DNA of 7,271 nucleotides from Acidobacteriota bacterium (GTDB lineage Bacteria; Acidobacteriota; Holophagae; Thermotomaculales; Thermotomaculaceae). This document shows, in pieces, positions 1-6,578 of the stretch; positions within the stretch are counted from its first letter, which is position 1; the number at the start of each line of letters is the position of its first letter. A model generated the notes under the pieces. That model ran no database searches. It saw only the letters and a program-made list of their open reading frames with translations, and was not told the DNA's origin. The stretch covers positions 1 to 7,271 of the forward strand of contig JALWHA010000308.1 of assembly GCA_027038695.1 (NCBI GenBank). Direction: 5' to 3'. Made by a program: the position numbers and the translations under genes.

Positions 1-390
1 TAAAAAGGAATTCTCAAGGGGTTTGAAGAATATGGTTAAAACAGTTTTGCAATTAGGTTTTACAGTTATGTCAACCTGCCTTGAAAGTGTTTTCCCGCTA
101 TCAAGGATAAAGTATTCGTTTATTGAGTTTTCTTTTTCTTCAAAAACAACCTTTTCAAACCTTCCCTTTTCAATTATCAGGTTTTTGAAAAAATCCTTCT
201 GGTAATCTATTTCGTTGAAAAACTGGGAATACTTCTTATGCTCTATATTTTCCGCAAGTTTTTTGAAAAAAACCGTTTCATTGTCAAACTCGTTAAAAGA
301 GAGAACCTCTTTCACCTTTTCAGGCTTAAGGTTAAAGTATCTCCAGTCTTCGCTTTTATTTGTAGGGTAATTCTTTATTTCAATAGCCAT
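1..390 (-). CDS. sufD: SufD, Fe-S cluster assembly scaffold protein (N-terminal part)
   Basis: This is the N-terminal 130 residues of a SufD-like protein; the frame is open to the left edge, so the gene continues outside the window. SufD pairs with SufB and SufC in the cytosolic SufBC2D complex that assembles iron-sulfur clusters. The sequence shows the SufD/SufB-family N-terminal motif EDWRYF at residues 14-19, followed by a charged helical N-terminal region rich in Lys, Glu and Phe. The core beta-helix, where the key His of SufD lies, is beyond the edge and cannot be checked. The ATG start at 390 is preceded by AGGAGGAG, placed in the 8-bp gap after the sufB stop, so translation is probably coupled to sufB. 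The position after sufB in a suf operon supports SufD over a second SufB copy. The SufD core was not seen, so the call rests on the N-terminal motif and the operon order. Confidence 0.92.
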   Translation of the reverse strand, partial: MAIEIKNYPTNKSEDWRYFNLKPEKVKEVLSFNEFDNETVFFKKLAENIEHKKYSQFFNEIDYQKDFFKNLIIEKGRFEKVVFEEKENSINEYFILDSGKTLSRQVDITVKPNCKTVLTIFFKPLENSFL

Positions 391-398
391 CTCTCCTC

Positions 399-1820
399 CT
401 AACCTATTGAGCCTTCCATCTCTAAAGAGACAAGCCTGTTAAACTCAACAGCATACTCCATTGGAAGTTCTTTTGTAAAAGGCTCAAAGAATCCGTTTAT
501 TATCATTGTTGAGGCCTCGTCTTCGCTTAACCCCCTTGACATAAGGTAGAACAACTGGTCTTCCTGAATTTTAGATACCGTTGCCTCATGGGTTAACTTT
601 GTTGTAGGCTCGTAAACCTCCATTCTCGGATAGGTATCGCTCCTCGCCTTTTCCCCGAAAAGCAAAGCATCGCATTTAACATCGCTTTTGCAGTTTTTCA
701 TCCCCTTGTTTACCTTTACCCAGCCTCTGTAAGAAGCCCTGCCTGTCCCTTTGGAAATAGACTTGGAAACAATCCTTGATGTGGTGTTAGGTGCAAGGTG
801 AAAAACCTTTGCCCCACTGTCCTGATGCTGGCCTTCTCCTGCAAGGGCAACTGACAACACCTCTGCGTGAGCCCCTTCCCCTTTTAGGAATATTGCAGGA
901 TACTTCATTGTAAACTTTGCGCCTATATTTCCGTCAACCCATTCAACCGTTGCGTTTTCATAGGCAACCGCCCTTTTTGTAACAAGGTTATAGACATTGT
1001 TTGACCAGTTCTGGATTGTGGAATACCTTATTCTCGCCCCTTTTAAAGCAATAACCTCAACAACGGCAGCGTGAAGGGAGTCTGAAGAGTAAACAGGGGC
1101 AGAGCATCCTTCAATATAGTGAACATCTGAACCTTCATCAGCAATAATGAGAGTCCTTTCAAACTGCCCCATATTCTGTGCATTTATCCTGAAGTAAGCT
1201 TGCAAGGGTGTATCAACCTTAACACCCTTAGGCACATAGATAAAACTGCCGCCAGACCAGACAGCAGAATTAAGAGCAGCAAATTTGTTGTCGTGAATCG
1301 GGATTACAGTGCCAAAGTATTTTTTTACAAGTTCGGGATACTCTTTCAATGCGGAATCCATATCTAAAAATACAATCCCCAACTTCTCAAACTCTTTTTT
1401 TATTGAGTGATAAACAACCTCTGACTCATACTGAGCACTAACCCCTGCAAGAAACTTTCTTTCAACCTCTGGAATGCCCAACTTGTCAAATGTCTCTTTT
1501 ATCTCTTCCGGAACATCGTCCCACGACTTTTCATGGTCTTTTTCAGGTTTTATGTAATAGTGGATACTGTCAAAGTCAACCGTGTTTAAAAGTTCTGTAT
1601 TCCCCCACCACGGCATAGGCATTTTCTTAAATGCACGGTATGCCTTTAGCCTGAATTCAAGCATCCATTCAGGCTCTTTCTTAAACTCTGAAATAGCCCT
1701 TACAATCTCTTCGGTTAGGCCTTTATCCGATTTGAATTTATACTTTTCTTTTGTTTTAAAGCCGTATTTATACTCTTCACTTATGGATTTTAATTCATTT
1801 TTATTTTTGTCATCTGCCAT
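399..1820 (-). CDS. sufB: SufB, Fe-S cluster scaffold subunit
   Basis: This is a complete 473-residue SufB, normal length for the family. It is the main scaffold of the SufBC2D complex, which receives persulfide sulfur and builds Fe-S clusters in the cytosol. Recognisable blocks are SGGSFIYVPKGV (189-200), RIN (211-213), GQFERT (218-223), YIEGCSAP (235-242), the TIQNW stretch (268-272), the HEATVSKI block (411-418) and the C-terminal EMEGSIG (467-473). Cys239, Gln270 and Trp272 match, by eye, the E. coli residues Cys254, Gln285 and Trp287 of the proposed sulfur path. The place aligned by eye with the E. coli cluster-binding Cys405 is Ala392. The sequence there (SDTYP at 394-398) looks like the Gram-positive/thermophile SufB type, which also lacks that Cys. 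The ATG at 1820 is preceded by AGGGAG in the 12-bp gap after sufC. Confidence 0.98.
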   Translation of the reverse strand: MADDKNKNELKSISEEYKYGFKTKEKYKFKSDKGLTEEIVRAISEFKKEPEWMLEFRLKAYRAFKKMPMPWWGNTELLNTVDFDSIHYYIKPEKDHEKSWDDVPEEIKETFDKLGIPEVERKFLAGVSAQYESEVVYHSIKKEFEKLGIVFLDMDSALKEYPELVKKYFGTVIPIHDNKFAALNSAVWSGGSFIYVPKGVKVDTPLQAYFRINAQNMGQFERTLIIADEGSDVHYIEGCSAPVYSSDSLHAAVVEVIALKGARIRYSTIQNWSNNVYNLVTKRAVAYENATVEWVDGNIGAKFTMKYPAIFLKGEGAHAEVLSVALAGEGQHQDSGAKVFHLAPNTTSRIVSKSISKGTGRASYRGWVKVNKGMKNCKSDVKCDALLFGEKARSDTYPRMEVYEPTTKLTHEATVSKIQEDQLFYLMSRGLSEDEASTMIINGFFEPFTKELPMEYAVEFNRLVSLEMEGSIG

Positions 1821-1832
1821 AGCACACTCCCT

Positions 1833-2570
1833 TCAAGCGTTTGAAAGAACATAATCATAACCGTTTTTCTCTATCTCCTCCGCCAAAGTGATATCACCCT
1901 GAAGAGCAATCTTTCCATTATTTAAAACAAAAACATTGTCAACCTCAAGAAAGTTTAAGAGTTTCTGGTAATGGGTAATAAGAAGAACGGTTGTTCCGTT
2001 TTCCTTTGCTTTCTTTATTCCCTCTCCCACAATCTTTAATGCGTCAACATCAAGCCCTGAGTCAGGCTCGTCCAAGATTGCAAGTTTGGGGTTGAACAAT
2101 AGCAATTGCAATGTTTCCAATTTCTTCTTCTCACCGCCAGAAAACCCTTCGTTTAAGTATCTGTAAAGAAAAGATTTGTCTATGCCTAAAAAATCCATCC
2201 AGTAATTAAGAGACTTTTGAAACTCGGTGTAATCAATGCTTCCCTTCAAAGCCTTGTATGCCTGCTGCAAAAACTTAACAACAGTTACCCCTGACACTTC
2301 AATTGGATGCTGAAAGCCTAAAAATATCCCCTGTTGAGCCCTTTTATGGACAGGAAGGCTTAAAATCTCAACACCGTCAAGGTAAACCTCACCACTTACC
2401 TCATACTGGGGATGCCCCATAATTGCATAGGCAAGGGTTGATTTGCCTATCCCGTTTTTCCCCATTATGGTTGATATAGTGCCTTTATCAAGTGAAAGGT
2501 TTAACCCCGATATAACTCTTTTATCCCCAATGGAAACATTTAACTCCTTAACTTCAAAGAACTTTTTCAT
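1833..2570 (-). CDS. sufC: SufC, ABC-type ATPase of the SUF system
   Basis: This is a complete 245-residue SufC, close to the usual length of about 250. It is a soluble ABC ATPase that binds SufB and SufD and drives the conformational change needed for cluster assembly; it is not a transporter. All ABC motifs are intact: Walker A GKNGIGKST (37-45), Q-loop Gln87 in GFQHP, signature FSGGEKKK (143-150), Walker B LAILDEPDSGLD (163-174) with catalytic Glu168, and H-loop His200 in LLITH. The Q-loop run IFLGFQHPIEVSGV and the signature followed by KKLE are typical of SufC rather than other ABC proteins. The ATG at 2570 overlaps the stop of the Rrf2 gene (ATGA) and has AGGAGAG upstream inside that gene, so the two are probably translationally coupled. 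It lies 12 bp before sufB. Confidence 0.98.
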   Translation of the reverse strand: MKKFFEVKELNVSIGDKRVISGLNLSLDKGTISTIMGKNGIGKSTLAYAIMGHPQYEVSGEVYLDGVEILSLPVHKRAQQGIFLGFQHPIEVSGVTVVKFLQQAYKALKGSIDYTEFQKSLNYWMDFLGIDKSFLYRYLNEGFSGGEKKKLETLQLLLFNPKLAILDEPDSGLDVDALKIVGEGIKKAKENGTTVLLITHYQKLLNFLEVDNVFVLNNGKIALQGDITLAEEIEKNGYDYVLSNA

Positions 2571-3037
2571 GGCCTCTCCTTATTAAAGTAATGTTTTTTC
2601 ATATCTAATACCTTGTTCATAATATCCCTTTCCCTGTAAGCCATCTCTTCTAAAGTTATGCTTTTTGCGAGAGATTTAAAATAATTATGAGCCTCATAAA
2701 ATACAGGCCTTATAGCACAGTCTATTGAATGGGTGCAGTCTTCTCCCTCTTTTATATTGGGGCATAAGTCAACCTCTGTTTTGTTTGGTGAAAGTGCAGT
2801 TAAAATATCGTAAAGGGTTATGTTTTTCTTGTCTTCTGCAAGATAATACCCTCCTGTTTTGCCCCTGATTGTTGAAACAATGCCAGCCTTTCTTAACATA
2901 AAAAGAATTTTCCCCACATAACCTGTCTTCAATCCCTCAATCTTTGATATTTCAGAGGCAGTTAAAGTTTCTTTCCCGCTTTTAATAATAGTTAACAGTA
3001 TTTTTAATCCGTGTGTTTGTAATAATGATAGTTTCAT
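2567..3037 (-). CDS. Rrf2-family Fe-S-responsive transcriptional regulator
   Basis: This is a 156-residue Rrf2-family regulator (the family of IscR, SufR, NsrR and CymR). It has an N-terminal winged helix-turn-helix (about 1-80) with the recognition-helix region TGYVGKILFMLRKAG (38-52) and wing RGKTGGYYL (59-67). Three Cys at 92, 101 and 107 lie where IscR has its cluster ligands, but the spacing is C-x8-C-x5-C instead of the C-x5-C-x5-C of IscR. As first gene of the suf operon, overlapping sufC by 4 bp, it most likely controls that operon in response to Fe-S supply. Whether it represses or activates cannot be read from sequence. The ATG at 3037 is chosen because GGGAGG lies 5 nt upstream and MKLSLLQTHGLKIL is the normal family start. 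A longer in-frame start at 3106 would add 23 unrelated residues and falls in the promoter region. IscR or SufR naming is not justified by sequence alone. Confidence 0.95.
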   Translation of the reverse strand: MKLSLLQTHGLKILLTIIKSGKETLTASEISKIEGLKTGYVGKILFMLRKAGIVSTIRGKTGGYYLAEDKKNITLYDILTALSPNKTEVDLCPNIKEGEDCTHSIDCAIRPVFYEAHNYFKSLAKSITLEEMAYRERDIMNKVLDMKKHYFNKERP

Positions 3038-3042
3038 ATCAA

Positions 3043-3048
3043 CCTCCC
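3043..3048 (-). promoter_or_regulatory. Ribosome binding site of the Rrf2 gene
   Basis: GGGAGG on the minus strand, 5 nt before the ATG at 3037. It decides the start in favour of the 156-residue product over the longer reading from 3106, which has only A/T-rich sequence in front of it. Confidence 0.85.
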
Positions 3049-3055
3049 GAAGATA

Positions 3056-3083
3056 ATTATAATAATTTTTACAAAAAAGTAAA
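3056..3083 (-). promoter_or_regulatory. Possible promoter of the rrf2-sufCBD operon
   Basis: On the minus strand a perfect TATAAT occupies 3061-3056, with TTTACT at 3083-3078 as a 4-of-6 match to the -35 consensus and a 16-bp spacer. Transcription would start near 3049, giving a very short leader that begins at the edge of the ribosome binding site, which makes the call uncertain. The -35 half lies inside the inverted repeat at 3067-3084, so a protein bound there would block it. The region is very AT-rich, so chance -10-like matches are expected. Confidence 0.4.
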
Positions 3084-3084
3084 A
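3067..3084. promoter_or_regulatory. Inverted repeat, candidate Rrf2 operator (copy 1)
   Basis: Perfect inverted repeat TTTTAC-AAAAAA-GTAAAA: 6-bp arms around a 6-bp A-tract. The AC-N6-GT core resembles the CAAC-N6-GTTG layout known for cyanobacterial SufR, an operator type recalled from the Rrf2/SufR literature. It overlaps the possible -35 of the suf operon and lies upstream of the Rrf2 gene, fitting autoregulation. Binding is inferred; AT-rich sequence yields such repeats by chance more easily than balanced sequence. Confidence 0.4.
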
Positions 3085-3096
3085 TAAAAATATGAA

Positions 3097-3117
3097 TTTT
3101 TAACAAAAAAAGTAAAA
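3097..3117. promoter_or_regulatory. Imperfect inverted repeat, candidate operator (copy 2)
   Basis: TTTTTAAC, an A-tract of seven, then GTAAAA. It repeats copy 1 in the same orientation with one or two inserted A residues. The two centres are about 32 bp apart, near three helical turns, so dimers bound at both would face the same side of the DNA. Evidence is sequence similarity between the copies and their position only. Confidence 0.3.
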
Positions 3118-3170
3118 AATTTTATAAAAACCTTCATATGTCCTGTTCTGAAATAAATTGACAGACAAAG

Positions 3171-3199
3171 GTGACAAAACAGTAAATATTTCCTATAAT
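3171..3199 (+). promoter_or_regulatory. Sigma-70-type promoter for the plus-strand gene pair
   Basis: GTGACA (3171-3176, one mismatch to TTGACA) is followed by a 17-bp spacer and a perfect TATAAT (3194-3199). The start codon at 3224 lies 24 bp beyond the -10. A perfect TTGACA also lies at 3158-3163, but 30 bp from the -10, too far to serve with it. The two TGACA elements are spaced 13 bp apart as a direct repeat. This is the best promoter in the window. Confidence 0.7.
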
Positions 3200-3223
3200 A
3201 ATAAAAATTAAAGGGTTAAGGTT

Positions 3224-3787
3224 ATGAGGTTACAAAAAAGATTTAATAAAATTATAGCAGTATTTGTTATTGCTTTTGTGCTTTATTTTAGCTATATTGG
3301 ACTCAAAGAACCAATTGAATCTATACACAGAGAATATACCGAAAAAATAAAGATAATAAGTGAAAAAGATATATCTTCTACTATTGACTTTATCAATAAG
3401 CTTAAATCTGTGTCCCAAAATATAGCAAGGATACACTGGATGCTTAGAAAAAAATACGCTGGCATATACAGGGACAAGGATTTTCAAAAATTAGAAGCAT
3501 TGGATAAAAATCTGGACGCAATGCTAAAGTATTATTTAGATAATAGACGTTCATTAGAAAAGGAAGGGTATAATATCCAGGGAATAACAAGACACGGAAT
3601 GGTTACAGAATTAAAGTTTGAAGGGTTGTTGATAAATTTTTTAAATGATCCGACAGATAAAGACTATATACCGGCTAATAACCTATTGCAAAAAAGTGTA
3701 ATTAGAAAAAGGTATTATAGAATTTATTATGACCCTATACGATTCAGGCTGTATATAGAAAAAATATTAGAAGGGAAAAAGGAATGA
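3224..3787 (+). CDS. Unrecognised single-span membrane-anchored protein
   Basis: I do not recognise this 187-residue protein. It has a basic start (MRLQKRFNK), then one hydrophobic segment at about 10-26, which with the positive-inside rule suggests an uncleaved anchor with the rest outside the cytoplasm. The remainder is mostly charged and helical-looking (about 30-115), ending in a basic and Tyr-rich stretch around 159-169 (RKRYYRIYYD at 161-170). No Cys is present, and no catalytic motif is visible. The ATG at 3224 has AAGGG 8 nt upstream and a good promoter in front. The stop overlaps the start of the DUF2238 gene (ATGA), so the two are probably made together. Base composition is odd: about 29% GC by hand count over 3241-3780, against about 42% in the next gene, with many ATA and AGA codons. 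That may mean recent acquisition or weak constraint. It is a real gene rather than a shadow, judging by its promoter, ribosome binding site and coupling. Confidence 0.8.
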   Translation: MRLQKRFNKIIAVFVIAFVLYFSYIGLKEPIESIHREYTEKIKIISEKDISSTIDFINKLKSVSQNIARIHWMLRKKYAGIYRDKDFQKLEALDKNLDAMLKYYLDNRRSLEKEGYNIQGITRHGMVTELKFEGLLINFLNDPTDKDYIPANNLLQKSVIRKRYYRIYYDPIRFRLYIEKILEGKKE

Positions 3788-4353
3788 TAGTATTTTTGGC
3801 TCTTGCGTATGTTGTTATCTTTATTGTTTGTGCCATCAATCCCGTTGACAAACAGGTGTGGTTTTTTGAAAACCTTACGGTTTTGCTTGTGGTTATCCCC
3901 CTTGCTTTAACCTATAAGAGGTTTCGCTTTTCAAATACTGCCTATGCTTTAATGTTTGTCTGGATTGTTATGCACACAATAGGGGGCCATTATGTTTTTA
4001 AGAATGTTCCCTTTGACTTTGTAAACAACCTTTTCGGGTGGCAGAGGAACAATTACGACAGGGTTGCGCACTTTTCGGTAGGCTTTTACGCATTTGCCAT
4101 TGCAGAGTTTGTTGATAGAAAGAAACTTGTAAATTCAAGGGTTATGCTTTTTCTCTTTCCTGTTTTTGCCATATTTACGGTGGCCGCTGTTTACGAAATT
4201 ATTGAGTGGATAGCGGCGGGAAACCTGAATCCTAAACACGCGTTGGAATATGTCAGTGCTCAGGGGGATATTTGGGACGCTCAAAAGGATATGCTCTGTG
4301 ACGGCTTAGGAGCCATTTTTGCCTCGGCAATATATTTTTTTCAAAGAAAATAA
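3784..4353 (+). CDS. DUF2238 (YjdF-like) inner-membrane protein
   Basis: This is a complete 189-residue multi-span membrane protein of the DUF2238 family, which includes E. coli YjdF; no member function is known to me. Family motifs are HTIGGHY (64-70), NNYDRVAHF (89-97), the acidic pair in EIIEW (138-142) and QGDIWDAQKDM (160-170). The many conserved His, Asp and Glu residues near membrane segments would suit metal binding or catalysis, but this is inference. About five or six hydrophobic segments are visible, near 2-18, 28-43, 52-66, 97-110, 119-138 and 171-186. The ATG at 3784 overlaps the stop of the upstream gene, with AAAAAGG just before it. The gene shares the upstream promoter, and its GC (about 42%) is normal for the window, unlike its partner. 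Confidence 0.93.
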   Translation: MIVFLALAYVVIFIVCAINPVDKQVWFFENLTVLLVVIPLALTYKRFRFSNTAYALMFVWIVMHTIGGHYVFKNVPFDFVNNLFGWQRNNYDRVAHFSVGFYAFAIAEFVDRKKLVNSRVMLFLFPVFAIFTVAAVYEIIEWIAAGNLNPKHALEYVSAQGDIWDAQKDMLCDGLGAIFASAIYFFQRK

Positions 4354-4359
4354 CCTGAT

Positions 4360-4392
4360 ACCCAAGTATCTTATATTGATAAATTGGGTTTT
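4360..4392 (+). terminator. Probable terminator between convergent genes
   Basis: ACCCAA (4360-4365) pairs with TTGGGT (4384-4389), and inside it TATC (4367-4370) pairs with GATA (4378-4381) around a 7-nt loop. A short T run follows (TTTT at 4389-4392). It begins 6 bp after the DUF2238 stop. A competing small hairpin, GATAC/GTATC (4357-4370), is also possible. The T run is short, so efficiency may be modest; it may slow transcription from both sides. Confidence 0.5.
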
Positions 4393-4401
4393 ATATGGAG
4401 T

Positions 4402-6507
4402 TTAAGGTTGGCTTATCCGTTGTTCGGTTGAAATTTTAAACGGCAGGCCGTTAAAACTGTTAACCAATACTTCATATTCCCATTTTTCTTTAATTATGTG
4501 GAAGGAATAGCAAAGTTCTCCGTTTTCAATCTCCCTTTCCCGTTCTTTTATCTTCCCGTCTATCAGGTTTAGTGCGATATTTTTAGCCTGCTCTTTTGAT
4601 ATGTTTGTTAATTTTTTTAGTTCTGAATCAGAAAATTCAGGCATTTCTTTAGGCGAATAGTCAGTGGTTACCTTTCCGTTGAACGGGTCAATATGTATCT
4701 CTTTGAGTTTTTCCCCTTTAATGAATTCAAATTCGAAGTACAACCTGTTGTTTAAAACGGCAAGTTCTTCGTCGTGTAAGGTAAACCCGTTATCCACTGA
4801 TTTTCGTGCTTTTTCCCGGGCAATCTTTATAGGGGTTTTTATAAATTTGAATAGATTATTTAGTTTTCCGTATTTGTGGGTTTTCACGTTTTGTTTCCAT
4901 CTTATTTTTGTTCCCCATAAGGGTTTGTTTGAAACAACATAGATTTTTCCGTTATAAGCGAGAATAAAACAGTCTCCGACTATTTCCGATAACTCTTTCA
5001 GGTCTTTTTTAAACGTTAGCACAAGAAAATCTGATTTTCCCCAATTTTGCTTTAACTCTTCACATTTTATTGTTTTTTTGAATGGGAATATCCCCTTTTC
5101 AAACTTTACCTGACAGAAATAAGGGGTTGCATTTGTGTAAAAAGGAAGTTGGAAAGCGTACTGCTTGAAAGAGATTATTTTGAAATTTTTTCGGGTAAAA
5201 CCTTTCGTTAATTTAGCAACCTTTTTATTTGAGTTTAAAACTTCGGGAAAGCTGATAAAGAGATTGATTACCATCAGGTAAATTATTGCCCATGATATAA
5301 GAAACATAGGACGAGCACATGTTTTTTTTATAAAATTAAAGGAGAATAACAGGATGAGAAAAATAATGCCTGCGGTAAGTGATATCTTTATTAACCTTTC
5401 GTCTATTTGAGGGGATAATTTAAAAATTCTGTTGTTTAATAAAATTAGAAAAGGTAGCAATCCGAAACTTAACCATAATGTTTTTGATTTTGAATTTGTT
5501 TCTTCAATCCATTCAGCGGTTATCATTGCCATAGGGGGGATTGAAAACAAGATATATGTAGGTAGTTTTGTGAGTATTAGAGAGAAAAACAATAGAGGGA
5601 TTGAAAACCATGTTATTACAAATATATCCCTTTGGTTTAACCCTTCTTTTATCTTCTTGATAATCGCAATTAAAAAGGGTAAGTAAAAGGGGAGAATTAA
5701 GATAGGCAGTATTGCAAAGTAAAAGTAAAAGGGTTTGGGGTGGCCTATTTTCACCCCCTTTATGCCGGCTATTCTCGCATATATCTGGTCTATGAGAAAG
5801 TATGACAATATCCTTTTATTCGACAGGATAAGGTATAAAAACCACGGAAACGCTATGACAAAAAACATGAGCAAGAATTTGATCCTGAACAGTGGTTTGA
5901 TTTCAGAAAAATCAGATTTTAAAGCGCTTGCCGTAATAATTATCAGCAGGGGTATTACCGGTGCTACCGGGCCTTTGGTTAAAAAGCCTAAACCTAAAGC
6001 AGTCCAAAAAAGATAAATCCATTTCTCTCTCTTATCTTTTTGAAAATTGAGATAAAAATAGAATGCCGCCGATTCAAAGAACAGCAGAAAGATGTCTGTC
6101 TCAAGCACCCTCGTGGTGAAAAAAATTCCGGGGGATAAGGCAGATAGTATCAATGCCCAAAGTGCTTTTTCTTTGTCAAAGATTTTTTTTGCAATAAGAT
6201 AGATTAACAGCAGGGACAGGACAGAAAAGACTACAAGGAAAAACCTTGCTCCGAATTCGTTTATCCCGAATATTTTCATGCCAAATGCAATAAACCAATA
6301 ACTTAAAGGAGGCTTGTGTAAATGAGGCGTGCCGAAAAGTTGAGGAACAAGGTAGTTGCCGGTTGTAATCATCTCTCTTGCAATTTCCGCATACCTTGAA
6401 TCTGTTCTGTTAAGCAAAGGGATGTTGTTTGTTCCGTAAAAGTATAAACCTATTATAAGTATGAAGACCCAAATTGTCTTTTGATTTTTCTTGAAATAAT
6501 TTTTCAC
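4402..6507 (-). CDS. GT39 (ArnT/PMT-like) membrane glycosyltransferase with C-terminal PepSY-like domains
   Basis: This 701-residue protein is a polytopic GT39 glycosyltransferase, the family of ArnT and protein mannosyltransferases. These enzymes use a polyprenyl-phosphate sugar and act at the outer face of the inner membrane. About 11-13 hydrophobic segments fill residues 11-420. Family motifs are DSRYAEIAREM (36-46), HKPPLSYW (64-71), ETDIF (136-140), LTKGPVAPVIPLL (176-188) and TKLPTY (313-318). Asp36, Lys65 and Asp138 have nearly the spacing of the catalytic and phosphate-binding residues described for Cupriavidus ArnT (Asp55, Lys85, Asp158). The sugar and acceptor cannot be told from sequence. 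After a soluble part (about 421-545) come two PepSY-like units at about 562-616 and 637-692, making it some 150 residues longer than ArnT (about 550). The start is GTG at 6507, 6 nt after a perfect AGGAGGT; an in-frame ATG at 6552 would add 15 residues and lacks such a site. The gene faces the DUF2238 gene and appears to be transcribed alone. Confidence 0.92.
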   Translation of the reverse strand: MKNYFKKNQKTIWVFILIIGLYFYGTNNIPLLNRTDSRYAEIAREMITTGNYLVPQLFGTPHLHKPPLSYWFIAFGMKIFGINEFGARFFLVVFSVLSLLLIYLIAKKIFDKEKALWALILSALSPGIFFTTRVLETDIFLLFFESAAFYFYLNFQKDKREKWIYLFWTALGLGFLTKGPVAPVIPLLIIITASALKSDFSEIKPLFRIKFLLMFFVIAFPWFLYLILSNKRILSYFLIDQIYARIAGIKGVKIGHPKPFYFYFAILPILILPFYLPFLIAIIKKIKEGLNQRDIFVITWFSIPLLFFSLILTKLPTYILFSIPPMAMITAEWIEETNSKSKTLWLSFGLLPFLILLNNRIFKLSPQIDERLIKISLTAGIIFLILLFSFNFIKKTCARPMFLISWAIIYLMVINLFISFPEVLNSNKKVAKLTKGFTRKNFKIISFKQYAFQLPFYTNATPYFCQVKFEKGIFPFKKTIKCEELKQNWGKSDFLVLTFKKDLKELSEIVGDCFILAYNGKIYVVSNKPLWGTKIRWKQNVKTHKYGKLNNLFKFIKTPIKIAREKARKSVDNGFTLHDEELAVLNNRLYFEFEFIKGEKLKEIHIDPFNGKVTTDYSPKEMPEFSDSELKKLTNISKEQAKNIALNLIDGKIKEREREIENGELCYSFHIIKEKWEYEVLVNSFNGLPFKISTEQRISQP

Positions 6508-6513
6508 CTGCTT

Positions 6514-6520
6514 ACCTCCT
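6514..6520 (-). promoter_or_regulatory. Ribosome binding site of the GT39 gene
   Basis: AGGAGGT on the minus strand, 6 nt before the GTG at 6507. It is a perfect match at ideal spacing. It places the true start at the GTG and leaves the upstream ATG at 6552 in the leader. Confidence 0.88.
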
Positions 6521-6528
6521 ATGCAAAA

Positions 6529-6578
6529 ACGGCATATAAAAAGAAGATACACATTTTAATTAGCAAATTTTGTGCCGT
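6529..6578. repeat. Inverted repeat in the leader of the GT39 gene
   Basis: ACGGCA (6529-6534) and TGCCGT (6573-6578) are perfect 6-bp arms separated by 38 mostly A/T bases. On the minus strand the second arm is followed by a short T run (TTTT at 6528-6525) and lies just before the ribosome binding site. It could be a weak attenuator, the terminator of the upstream gene, or chance. No clear sigma-70 promoter for the GT39 gene was found in the 110-bp gap 6508-6617. Confidence 0.3.

Noticed and set aside
1582..1854. Plus-strand 90-codon open frame over sufB
   Set aside because: It is antisense to the well-supported SufB gene, with no ribosome binding site or family motif.
3038..3106. N-terminal extension of the Rrf2 protein from an ATG at 3106
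   Set aside because: It adds 23 residues unlike the family, lacks a Shine-Dalgarno site and runs through the promoter and repeat region; the ATG at 3037 has GGGAGG at good spacing.
3038..3223. CRISPR array, tRNA or riboswitch in the intergenic region
   Set aside because: Only two short A/T-rich repeats are present, with no spacer pattern, cloverleaf or conserved aptamer core.
3230..3487. Minus-strand open frames inside the 187-residue gene
   Set aside because: The plus-strand frame has a promoter, ribosome binding site and ATGA coupling; the reverse frames have none.
6508..6552. ATG at 6552 as start of the GT39 gene
   Set aside because: No ribosome binding site precedes it, while AGGAGGT precedes the GTG at 6507.
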